64,000 bases of DNA from the NCBI GenBank assembly GCA_019694515.1, contig JAIBBU010000001.1:124001-188000 (forward strand), given 5' to 3'. Below, piece after piece: positions 36,846 to 45,086 of this stretch. This stretch comes from Oligoflexia bacterium. GTDB lineage: Bacteria; Bdellovibrionota_C; UBA2361; JBGSMV01. The notes beneath the pieces were generated by a model. The model saw nothing but the letters and a program-made list of their open reading frames with translations, did no database searches and was not told the DNA's origin. The position numbers were made by a program, and so were the translations under genes. Numbering within the stretch: position 1 is the stretch's first letter; every line of letters starts with the position of its first letter.

Positions 36846-37895
36846 TTAAAGCGTACCGTTGATCGCAATCTCACGCTTTGCGACGCCGTCGATTCCGATA
36901 ATCTGGGCCGTGATTCGGAGAGGAGTTTGGGTCCAGTCGATTCTTAGCGCGCCAAAATTATCGTGGGGATAGATTTCGCCAATTCGATATCGATTAGGCT
37001 CCGAAGGAGTCTTGTTCAACGAGGCATTTAGCGAGCTGGAGGTGATCTCAAATAGCGGAGAGCTCAGTTCAGCATCGGCGGCTGAAATCTCAGCAACGTG
37101 CCGGTCTCCGCTCAGCACCAGGATCTCTCCTCCATTGGCATGCGTGAGCTCGCGCAATAGCCTTTCACGTTCGACCGGAAAATTCCCCCATTTCTCGAAA
37201 TCATGCTCAACCGGTAAGAACTGAATACTCGATACGATTATTCGTAGAGCCGCAGGCTCCTGGAGCTCATTGATTAGCCACTTCCACTGCGTCTCGCCCA
37301 GGATCCCGGCCCAGGGCTTGTCCGATGGAAGGTACATGTCCTTCCGCGGCCCGCCAATCTTGGGATTCAGGTCGTCACGAAAATAGCGCGTATCTAGGAG
37401 GAGGATCTGCAGCCGTTTAGGCTCGCTCCCAAAGTAATAGCTGGTGTATACCCCGGCGTGACCACGCCGCGGATCCTGGGGGGCAGCATCTAAAAAATCG
37501 AGAAAGGCTCTCTGCGACTCACGTTTGGTCGGCAGCCGAAAACCAGCGTCATTTTTTCCGAAGTCATGATCGTCCCAGGTGGCAATTAGCGGGATGTCGT
37601 TCCAGATCGGCACAAAGTCGGGGCGACCGCGTAAACTCTGCCAGTCCGCGCGGAGTTTTTGAATACTGCTCGTATCGGCATAGATATTGTCGCCCATCAT
37701 GATCCAGAGATCGGGATGCTGGCGATAGAGCGTTTCCAAGATCGGGGATGGGCGGTTCAATCGAAGGCAGGAACCGAAAGCGATCTTTGAGGGCAAGGTA
37801 GCTATATCTCTTTCCTGAATTGGAAGGCCCTTGCAGACCATCGGCAGCAAGAGTGCGCAGATTAGGATTAGAAGGTTGTTTCGGGTCCAGTTCAT
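36846..37895 (-). CDS. PhoD-like secreted metallophosphatase
   Basis: 349-aa exported phosphatase of the PhoD-like superfamily. A Sec signal (LLILICALLLPMVCKG, cut near residue 23) precedes a domain with KIAFGSCLR (about 38-46), LWIMMGDNIYAD (about 63-74), IATWDDHDFGKND (about 104-116) and LVLSGDRHVAEIS (about 250-262). These blocks supply the Asp, Asn and His ligands of the two-metal site. PhoD enzymes hydrolyse phosphodiesters or teichoic-like polymers; the substrate here is unknown. It is divergent from the second GT39 gene. Confidence 0.9.
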   Translation of the reverse strand: MNWTRNNLLILICALLLPMVCKGLPIQERDIATLPSKIAFGSCLRLNRPSPILETLYRQHPDLWIMMGDNIYADTSSIQKLRADWQSLRGRPDFVPIWNDIPLIATWDDHDFGKNDAGFRLPTKRESQRAFLDFLDAAPQDPRRGHAGVYTSYYFGSEPKRLQILLLDTRYFRDDLNPKIGGPRKDMYLPSDKPWAGILGETQWKWLINELQEPAALRIIVSSIQFLPVEHDFEKWGNFPVERERLLRELTHANGGEILVLSGDRHVAEISAADAELSSPLFEITSSSLNASLNKTPSEPNRYRIGEIYPHDNFGALRIDWTQTPLRITAQIIGIDGVAKREIAINGTL

Positions 37896-38090
37896 TTTAA
37901 CCTCGTGATGGTTACCGCGCTGCTGGTGTTGGAGCCAGCATATTTTAGCGAAGTGGTCTTGTCATGCTTTAAACTAGCCCGATTGAGCAATGGCCTACCT
38001 GACGGCGTGACAAGCGGTAGACTCCAGCTCGTAATTAAAGTGCCGCGCTTTCGAGAGACCGCATAAATCCGCTATACTGCATCCTAAGCA

Positions 38091-40079
38091 ATGACACGAC
38101 GATTCAAACACGCGCCCGCACTTCCGTCCTATCTTGCGGCGCTAAGCGTGATCTTGCTCTTTGCTCTTTGGCTCCGCTGGCCGGGAATCGGCATGGGATT
38201 ACCTTACTTCTATCGTGAAGATGAAGCGCACCATTTTAACCGCGTCGTCGAGATGGTCAAAGAGCAGCGGTTGGATCCGGAATACTTCCATAAGCCTTCG
38301 CTGCACTTCTATTTGCGCATGCCCGTAGTGTATGCCTCCTTCTTATATCTGAAGAGCGCGGGCGTGATTAGTTCAATGCGTGAAATCGTGACGCGCGACC
38401 CCTTTGGGTTGGGCGGGTATGCGCTTTCGGCTTCGCATCCGAGTGTGGTGAAGTGGAACCGGGCGCTTAGCGTCCTGTTTAGCTTGGGGTTAATTATCTT
38501 TGGCGCCGGCTGTGCGCGGCGTCTCAGCAATTCGAATGCCGCCGCGTTAGGGACGGCATTCCTCTTGGCAGTTTCTCCCCCCTTAATCGACAATGCGCCG
38601 ATTATCGGAGTGGATGTACTAATGGCATTATGCTGCACCGCGACCGTCTACTTTGCGCTGCGCAGCTTCGATTTAGAATCCCGCCTGAGCTTATTTCTAT
38701 GCTGCGTTGCTGCTGGCCTGGCGGTTTCCAGCAAATACAATGCGCTGCCGGTCATTGCGCTGCCGATAATTGTTTTAATTCTTGGGCGAAACTTCCGGAA
38801 GACCGACTGGGCGATGGCGGTGACGGTACCGGCGCTCGTCTTCTTCGCAACCTCTCCATATATTTTGGTAAACGCCGCACTCTTCGCGGAGCATCTAAAA
38901 TACGAAGTTTGGCACTACGCGATCGCCGGCCATGAGGGGCACACAGCAGAGCGGGGTTGGCCGCAGTTTCTGTTTTACATCAGCTGGCTGAATCGCGAAG
39001 GGGTTGGACTTGGTATTTTAGTTACTGCCGGCGCCGCGCTGATCGCCATGGGCCTCTCGCTGGATCGGCGCAAGGCGCTTTTTTTGTACTTCCCCTTGAT
39101 CTATTTCTTGATGATGGTCATGCAGCGCGCCAATTTTGAGCGCAACATGCTGGTAATCCTGCCGTTCGTTGCGGCCCTCGGCTTCTGGGTGGTAGAGCTC
39201 TTCTGGTCCAATACGGCGCTACGCGGCTCGGGAAAAAATGTTACGGCCGCGTTGCTATGTCTGCAGCCCCTTTGGTTGGGGGTCGCCTTCCGTGGTACTC
39301 AGGTCGATATTCCGGAAAGTCGGCAGGCTGGAGCAACCGCGATTGTGGCTTTGGCAACCGGTTCGCAAGAGCTTGCGGTTTCGAATCAGCTGCGGTTCCC
39401 GCGAGCGATCATGGCATTGCCGGGAGTGCGGGGAGTTAACCAAGATCAGATTAACGCGGCCCAGCTGTATCTTACGGGCTTTGACTATCTAGTGCTGGGT
39501 CCCGATCCGGAATCTGAGGGCGCCATCCTGCCGGCTTTCCTCTCGTTGCAGCAGAGTTTTCCTGGAATCAGCCAGCGAGAACGCATTACGATCAATCCGG
39601 AAATACGGATATTTAAATTCTTGGATGGGCCCGCGCTGGAGAGTGCGATTGAGGCTGCTGCGCCTACGGTTCCAGTTGTATTTTCATCTGATCCGCAGAC
39701 GCACTGCGCGCGGGATGGTGCTGCCGCTGTTAGTGAAGGCGAGAACTATTGCTGGATTGATCGGCGCCGGGATGCGGTGTCCCTTAAATTGTCGAATCCC
39801 GCGCGGGGCGGCTTCATGACTATAAGTTTCGAGATCATGTCGCCGTGGGTAGGACAGAGTTTAGAATTGGAAACGGCGGGCGTTAAGCAAGCGATCGATC
39901 TAACCGGAGTAAAGCCGGGAGAGTGGCTTAAAATTTCTGAGAAGGTGCCGGTGCCCCCAGGAACGAGAGAGATAGTGACTAAGGTTCGACTGACCCAAGT
40001 GCATTCGCCTAAGAATTTGGGAGTATCGGAGGACCCGCGGCGGCTAGGGATCGCTGTTCGTAAGATGAAGGCAGCGTAG
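38091..40079 (+). CDS. GT39-type membrane glycosyltransferase
   Basis: 662-aa GT-C fold protein. Eleven or so transmembrane helices are seen in residues 14-400. The first loop holds FYREDEAHHFNRV (about 43-55), with the conserved acidic pair and histidines of polyprenyl-phosphate sugar transferases. The C-terminal 220 residues form an outside beta-rich domain (VPVVFSSDPQTHCARDG...), unlike the 24248 paralogue. Sugar and acceptor are unknown; LPS or surface protein is plausible. TATACT at 38073-38078 is a likely -10 box, only 12 bases before the ATG, so the message may be nearly leaderless. Monocistronic. Confidence 0.83.
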   Translation: MTRRFKHAPALPSYLAALSVILLFALWLRWPGIGMGLPYFYREDEAHHFNRVVEMVKEQRLDPEYFHKPSLHFYLRMPVVYASFLYLKSAGVISSMREIVTRDPFGLGGYALSASHPSVVKWNRALSVLFSLGLIIFGAGCARRLSNSNAAALGTAFLLAVSPPLIDNAPIIGVDVLMALCCTATVYFALRSFDLESRLSLFLCCVAAGLAVSSKYNALPVIALPIIVLILGRNFRKTDWAMAVTVPALVFFATSPYILVNAALFAEHLKYEVWHYAIAGHEGHTAERGWPQFLFYISWLNREGVGLGILVTAGAALIAMGLSLDRRKALFLYFPLIYFLMMVMQRANFERNMLVILPFVAALGFWVVELFWSNTALRGSGKNVTAALLCLQPLWLGVAFRGTQVDIPESRQAGATAIVALATGSQELAVSNQLRFPRAIMALPGVRGVNQDQINAAQLYLTGFDYLVLGPDPESEGAILPAFLSLQQSFPGISQRERITINPEIRIFKFLDGPALESAIEAAAPTVPVVFSSDPQTHCARDGAAAVSEGENYCWIDRRRDAVSLKLSNPARGGFMTISFEIMSPWVGQSLELETAGVKQAIDLTGVKPGEWLKISEKVPVPPGTREIVTKVRLTQVHSPKNLGVSEDPRRLGIAVRKMKAA

Positions 40080-40161
40080 CGGGCGACCATTCGCGCCGCG
40101 AGAACCGGAAATCTCTTGTAATCCCCTATTAGAGAGAGATCACCGCTAAATTAGGCCTCGA

Positions 40162-40190
40162 TTGACTTAACTGCTCGCTATCCTTATTTT
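40162..40190 (+). promoter_or_regulatory. Sigma-70-type promoter for hldD
   Basis: TTGACT and TATTTT are separated by exactly 17 bases, with a predicted start near 40197 and a leader of about 26 bases before the hldD ATG at 40223. The -35 box matches 5 of 6 and the -10 box 4 of 6 consensus bases. Confidence 0.5.
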
Positions 40191-40222
40191 GAGGGGGCTT
40201 ACGAGCGTCATAGCGAGTAAAT

Positions 40223-41200
40223 ATGTATGTCGTAACCGGCGGAGCCGGATTCATAGGGAGCGCATTTGCCTGGCGTCTAAATCGCGAGGGCATCGATGAC
40301 ATACTGATCGTGGATGATTTGGGTGAGTCGGAAAAGTGGTCCAACCTTACGCCGCTACGCTACACCGACTACATGCATAAGCATTCTTTTCTAGAGGCCC
40401 TTAGCACCAATCACTTCGGTGATCAGATTGATGCGATCGTTCATATGGGTGCCTGTTCCAGCACCACCGAAAACGACATGGATTATCTGATTACCAACAA
40501 TGTGCGTTACTCTCAAAAACTTGCGACATATGCGGCGGAAAAGAAGATCAGGTTTATTTATGCCAGCAGCGCAGCCACATACGGTTTGGGTGCCGAGGGC
40601 TTTTCGGACGATCCCGCAAAAATAAAATCGCTTTATCCGATTAATCGTTATGGATATTCCAAGCAGCTTTTTGATCTTTGGGCTCTTCGTACCGGTATCC
40701 TGGATCACGCGGTCGGGCTGAAATTCTTTAACGTCTACGGACCCAACGAATATCACAAAGGTGATATGCGAAGCGTAGTGCTTAAGGCGCGCAATCAAAT
40801 TAAAGAAGTTGGTAAGGTGCGGCTCTTCAAATCGAATTCGCCGCAGTTCAAAGATGGCGAACAGATGCGCGACTTCGTCTACGTCAAAGACTGCGTGGAT
40901 GTGATGTGGTGGCTGCTGCAGTATAGGAAGGTTAACGGATTATATAATTTAGGTTCTGGTAAGGCCCGGAGCTGGAAAGACCTGGTAACTGCGGTTTTTA
41001 AGGCGCTTGGGAAAAAGCCGCTAATTGAGTTTGCGGAGATGCCTAAAGAGCTTAGTTCGCAATATCAAAACTTTACCGAAGCTGACATGTCGCGGCTCTC
41101 GAAGGCCGGCTGCAAGGTGGATTTCACCTCGCTTGAGGATGGGGTAAGTGATTATGTACTTAATTATTTAGAAAAAGCCGAACCTCATCTTAAACAGTAA
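40223..41200 (+). CDS. hldD: ADP-L-glycero-D-manno-heptose 6-epimerase
   Basis: 325-aa SDR-family epimerase that makes the heptose precursor of lipopolysaccharide inner core. The NADP-binding motif TGGAGFIG is at 5-12. The active-site Tyr-Lys pair is in RYGYSKQLF (Tyr143, Lys147), with ASSAATYG at 114-121. KFFNVYGPNEYHKGDMRSV near 168-186 and GEQMRDFVYVKD are HldD-specific blocks. Its presence is good evidence for a heptose-containing LPS. The next gene starts on the base right after its stop codon. Confidence 0.95.
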   Translation: MYVVTGGAGFIGSAFAWRLNREGIDDILIVDDLGESEKWSNLTPLRYTDYMHKHSFLEALSTNHFGDQIDAIVHMGACSSTTENDMDYLITNNVRYSQKLATYAAEKKIRFIYASSAATYGLGAEGFSDDPAKIKSLYPINRYGYSKQLFDLWALRTGILDHAVGLKFFNVYGPNEYHKGDMRSVVLKARNQIKEVGKVRLFKSNSPQFKDGEQMRDFVYVKDCVDVMWWLLQYRKVNGLYNLGSGKARSWKDLVTAVFKALGKKPLIEFAEMPKELSSQYQNFTEADMSRLSKAGCKVDFTSLEDGVSDYVLNYLEKAEPHLKQ

Positions 41201-42442
41201 ATGAATCCAAGAATTAGCTCGCCCTTTCGTGATCTGCCCTTTATGGGGGTGATCTATGTCGTTGTCGAAGCGATGAAGCTCGGATATTCGGCGGAAGATC
41301 CGGAATGGACCAATCTAGGCCAGGGTCAGCCGGAAGTGGGGCCTTTGCAGGGGGCGCCGGAGCGTGTTGCGGAGATCCAGCTGCAGCCTTCGGACCATGC
41401 GTATGGTCCGGTTGAAGGCTTACCGGCGCTACGCGAGCTCATTGCCGCGCACTATAATCGTCTTTTTCGCAGTGGAAAATCCTCTCAGTATGGCGCTGAA
41501 AACGTAGTGGTCGCTGCGGGAGGGAGAACTACCATAACCCGTACGATTGCAGCGCTGGATGCAATTAGACTTGGCTACTTCACCCCCGACTACACGGCCT
41601 ACGAAGACGTGCTAACGGCGTTCTCCAGAGTGCAGTGCGAACATATTCCGCTTTCGGCTGAACAGGGATTTGCTATATCCCCCGACGAGCTGACGCAAAT
41701 TGTAAAATTTAAGAAGCTGCAGGCGCTGTTGATCAGCAACCCATGCAATCCTACCGGTAGAGCCATTCAGGGCAATGAACTTAAGAGCTGGGTGCAGATG
41801 GCCAGTGCTACCGGCTGTGCGCTGCTTATGGACGAATATTACTCACATTACATCTGGAACGGCGCTGACCGAGCGGTCAGCAGTGCCCAGTTTGTAGATG
41901 ATGTAAATTCTGATCCCGTTATCGTGATCGACGGCCTAACCAAGAATTATCGATATCCGGGTTGGCGATTGGGCTGGGCCATTGGGCCCAGAGATATGGT
42001 GCGCCGTATTACCGCGGCAGGCAGTTTTATTGACGGGGGCCCCCCGCGTCCGGTGCAGCGCGCTGCGTTGGAGGTATTGCAGAGCAACCGAGCTGATCAA
42101 GAAACGGCGGCAGTGCGCCGCAATTTTGGTGAAAAGCGCGATGAAATGCTGCGTCGCCTAAAGAGCATCGGCATTGAGTTTCCGTGCGAACCGGAAGGCA
42201 CATTCTATGCGTTCGGTTCAGTGGCTCGTTTAAAGCCGCCCTTTAATAGCGGGCAGAGTTTCTTCCGAGAGGCGCTCAAGCACCGGGTGATGACCGTCCC
42301 CGGAGAATTTTTTGACGTTAATCCGCACAAGACCAGAAAAGATCCATCACCCTTGAGGAACTTCGTCCGCTTTTCGTTTGGTCCGCCCATGCCCAATATG
42401 ATTAAGGGGCTGGAGAGATTGGAGCAGATGGTGCGCGGCTAG
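41201..42442 (+). CDS. PLP-dependent class I/II aminotransferase
   Basis: 413-aa fold-type I aminotransferase. NLGQGQPEVGP and SDHAYGPVEGLPALRELIA form the N-terminal substrate loop. ISNPCNPTGRA contains the Asn and Pro that contact PLP. The Schiff-base Lys is in IDGLTKNYRYPGWRLGW (about 245-261), with Arg at GWRLGW contacting phosphate. Family blocks favour an aspartate/alanine/aromatic-type transaminase; substrate not assignable. It starts directly after the hldD stop, so both are co-expressed, though no pathway link is evident. Confidence 0.9.
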   Translation: MNPRISSPFRDLPFMGVIYVVVEAMKLGYSAEDPEWTNLGQGQPEVGPLQGAPERVAEIQLQPSDHAYGPVEGLPALRELIAAHYNRLFRSGKSSQYGAENVVVAAGGRTTITRTIAALDAIRLGYFTPDYTAYEDVLTAFSRVQCEHIPLSAEQGFAISPDELTQIVKFKKLQALLISNPCNPTGRAIQGNELKSWVQMASATGCALLMDEYYSHYIWNGADRAVSSAQFVDDVNSDPVIVIDGLTKNYRYPGWRLGWAIGPRDMVRRITAAGSFIDGGPPRPVQRAALEVLQSNRADQETAAVRRNFGEKRDEMLRRLKSIGIEFPCEPEGTFYAFGSVARLKPPFNSGQSFFREALKHRVMTVPGEFFDVNPHKTRKDPSPLRNFVRFSFGPPMPNMIKGLERLEQMVRG

Positions 42443-42489
42443 CTCGCCGTGACGGCGATTGAGCTCCGATCCACTGCTGCTGTGGTGGT

Positions 42490-42780
42490 TACATATTGCG
42501 AGGACAATAATTCTGTCATTGCGAACCCGAGCTTGGCGAGGGTGAAGCAATCCCTACCATTTTGCCTAGCAGTGCAAATACTCCGAGGTTGGGGGTGAGG
42601 GGATCCTCTTCCCGTTATAATTGGGTAAAGCAAAGAGTGATTCAGCGTTAGGGATTGCTTCGCTTCGCTCGCAATGACAAGCCGCGAGGCAAGCTTTGGC
42701 CACGCACGCAACGACAGGAATTTTGTCCCCGCTTTGCAGGACATCTGCAATTGCGAGGAGCTAAGCTAGGCGACAAATTC
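42490..42780. repeat. Cluster of TCATTGCGAG-type dispersed repeats
   Basis: TGTCATTGCGA...GAAGCAATCCCTA (42514-42556) recurs inverted as TAGGGATTGCTTCGC...GCAATGACA (42648-42679), with about 90 bases between. Degraded copies follow at 42745-42780 (CAATTGCGAGGAGC...GCGACAAATTCTC) and precede at 42491-42512. This sequence belongs to a repeat type seen in many unrelated bacterial genomes. The inverted arms could fold into a long hairpin. It fills the 364-base gap between the aminotransferase and the outer-membrane protein gene; no gene is seen in it. Confidence 0.78.
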
Positions 42781-42806
42781 TCGGCCAATAGTTCGCTCTC
42801 CACCAG

Positions 42807-43613
42807 CTAGAGTAAGATTCCAAAAATCAGGCGCACCTCTACACTCTCCTCATGCACCAAGTTGAGATTGTCCTGCGAGCCTTCTCCGTTGCCCCAAATC
42901 TGCGGAAGCACGGTCAAGGTTGCCCACCACTTCGGTGCGCCATAATGCAAATTCGGTCCGACGGAGAGCACGTTATACTCTTGTCCTGAGAGATCAAAGC
43001 CGCCTGGATAGGCGCTTTTATTCCGAAACTCAACGCCCGCGCTCCAGGCGTCGGCAAAACGGTAGGCGGCGCCGGCAGTGAGTTCCAGCGTGCCTTCATG
43101 TTCTGTGCGGTTGTCTTCACGCTCCCACTCGGCTTCGTAGACTGCATTCGCGGCAAAAACGAACCGCTCAACCTCTTTACTTAACAGGAGTTTGCCCTCG
43201 ATTTCGTACTCAATTCCATCGGTGGCAAGCTCCACGTAGAGCGCCGAACCGATCGGTTCCAGGTGCGGATTGCTGAGTTGATAGACCCATTCACTGGCCA
43301 CTCCTTTGAATTCTGTCTCTGATTCCTCATCTGGAACCCCATCGGCATGCACGCTGTCCCAGTTGAGATAGAAAGCGGTCATGAGTTTATCGGTGATGCC
43401 ATATTCGAACTCAGTGCGGAGATTCCATTCAGAATAGTCGCCGTCTTCTTTGCCGTTCTGATTGGTGATCCACTGCTCGACCTCCCACTGGTTTTCAGGA
43501 AGCACAGTGGATTCGTAAACATAGGTGAAATAACGCTCATCGCAGTTTGCTCTGAATGGAGCAAATAGCGCCAAAAGGACTAGGACAGTTACGGTTCTCT
43601 TTAGCATATGCAT
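42807..43613 (-). CDS. Putative outer-membrane beta-barrel protein
   Basis: 268-aa exported protein. A signal peptide (MLKRTVTVLVLLALFAPF, cut near residue 23) is followed by alternating polar/aromatic strands throughout (YFTYVYESTVLPENQWEVEQW, LRTEFEYGITDKLMTAFYLNW, EVRLIFGILL). It ends on an aromatic-containing strand, all typical of a small outer-membrane barrel. I recall a similar uncharacterised family (DUF6662), but cannot confirm it here. It lies 11 bases after the di-heme peroxidase stop on the same strand, so the two probably work together at the envelope. Confidence 0.75.
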   Translation of the reverse strand: MHMLKRTVTVLVLLALFAPFRANCDERYFTYVYESTVLPENQWEVEQWITNQNGKEDGDYSEWNLRTEFEYGITDKLMTAFYLNWDSVHADGVPDEESETEFKGVASEWVYQLSNPHLEPIGSALYVELATDGIEYEIEGKLLLSKEVERFVFAANAVYEAEWEREDNRTEHEGTLELTAGAAYRFADAWSAGVEFRNKSAYPGGFDLSGQEYNVLSVGPNLHYGAPKWWATLTVLPQIWGNGEGSQDNLNLVHEESVEVRLIFGILL

Positions 43614-43624
43614 CTCCTTAATAT

Positions 43625-44737
43625 TTATTGGTTGGTAGGGCCAAAGCCATCACTAAGCGTGTGTAAGAATGCCACTAGGTCGGAAATCTCTGCGGAGCTA
43701 AGTCCCAAATTCCCTAATTCGTCGTGGTTCACATTTTCGGGCACCTCGGGAGGGCTAAAACTGCCCAGGTCGCGAGAGTTATAGAAGCGCACGACAGTCT
43801 CTAAATCATTAAATACCCCGTTATGAAAATAAGGGGCGGTTTTTGCGATATTTCGTAAGGTCATTACTTTTTGTTTGCCGCGATCCTCCGCACGCTCGGT
43901 TGTGGCAGCTAAACCGAGATCTATAAAATTTGCGCCCTCCGGATTTATGTCCAAGCCTTGTTTGTAAAACGGATTGCTGGGATTTTTCGGAACGCCAAGA
44001 TTGTCGAAAGTGAAATCGGTAAAGAGCGGGGGAGCGCCACTACTGCCGGTTGAGGGATGACAAGCCGCGCAGTTTCCCTTGTTCGGAGAGTTGAAGAGGG
44101 CGAGGCCGCGAAGCTCCTGGGCGGTAAGTTCAACCGCCCCGGATAGGTAGTAATCGTACTTGGAGGTAAATGGCGCAAACTCCTCGGTGCGTTGATACTC
44201 GGCGATCGACCCAGCCAGGGCGTCGAAAGCGCGGTCTACATCGTCAAAAATATCCTCCCCAAGAGTTGCTCTGAACTCTGTAGCCAAATCGGAGGCGGCT
44301 AACTTAGAGACCACTTCCGCCTTACTAGAGTTGTTCATTTCAAGCGGGCTTAGTAGCGGGCCCGCGACCTGCGCCTCAAGCGAATCAGCGCGTCCATCCC
44401 AAAACAGTCCACCGAAAAAGATCTGTTCGGTGCCATTGAAAGCCAGGGGTGGAGCGAAGTGCGCGTAGGTTAGTGTCGGAACCTGACGGCGTCCGCGGAC
44501 CCCCGCAGCACCGACAGCGGTTGGTAGGATGCTAGCAGGGGACGAAAACGCGGTGTTCTCATCGTGGCAGCTAGCGCAGGCTTGACCAGGGGGATTAGAC
44601 AAAGCTGGGCTATGGAAGAGCTTCTCGCCAAGCGCCGCGCGGCTGTTACGAAGCTGGTCGGTTCCTTTGGAATCGCAGCCCGCCAAGGTGGAAACCGCAA
44701 CGCCATAAAACATCAATAATATTAGAACCTTGTGCAT
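43625..44737 (-). CDS. Di-heme cytochrome c peroxidase/MauG-family lipoprotein
   Basis: 370-aa periplasmic protein of the bacterial CcP/MauG group. A lipobox STLAGC puts the acylated Cys at residue 21, so it is membrane-tethered. Two heme c sites are seen: CASCH (54-58) and CAACH (223-227). The family segment GGLFWDGRADSLEAQ (about 110-123) and RNIAKTAPYFHNGVF (about 305-319) are present. It may reduce peroxide, or oxidise a protein or substrate as MauG and MbnH do. It is the first gene of the pair with the outer-membrane protein. Confidence 0.92.
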   Translation of the reverse strand: MHKVLILLMFYGVAVSTLAGCDSKGTDQLRNSRAALGEKLFHSPALSNPPGQACASCHDENTAFSSPASILPTAVGAAGVRGRRQVPTLTYAHFAPPLAFNGTEQIFFGGLFWDGRADSLEAQVAGPLLSPLEMNNSSKAEVVSKLAASDLATEFRATLGEDIFDDVDRAFDALAGSIAEYQRTEEFAPFTSKYDYYLSGAVELTAQELRGLALFNSPNKGNCAACHPSTGSSGAPPLFTDFTFDNLGVPKNPSNPFYKQGLDINPEGANFIDLGLAATTERAEDRGKQKVMTLRNIAKTAPYFHNGVFNDLETVVRFYNSRDLGSFSPPEVPENVNHDELGNLGLSSAEISDLVAFLHTLSDGFGPTNQ

Positions 44738-45086
44738 TTAAATCGGCATTCCTATGTTTTGCTTGGTATAGCTATCAAAAAGAAGAGATGGCTGCAAGAG
44801 ATTTGAATACCAGATTTTATGATTTAGTACTGAATTAGATAGGGCTAGTTTTTAGGCGGTTTCGGTCGTGCGCGGCCCCGCAAAGCCTGTTCGCCGCCGA
44901 TGGCAAAATCGGATTCTTCCCGCAGTTGTGGAATGGCCCGGCCTCAATCTTCTTCAGCTCTTTCGTGCCATTCTGATTTTCACTGAGGCTCGGGGGCGTT
45001 GATTCGGATTAATCGTTAGTTTGCACGACGGTGCCGGCTGGCGGCCGCGATTGCCTTGCCGTGCGCTTACGGGTAATTCTTATTAA
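44738..45086. other. Intergenic region between divergent genes
   Basis: 349 bases between the divergent peroxidase and fusion genes. The first 90 bases are AT-rich and probably contain the peroxidase promoter. The rest holds no gene I trust: a short minus-strand frame near 44835-44975 has no start codon. The 45087 ATG lacks a strong ribosome site. No terminator or repeat was seen. Confidence 0.6.
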
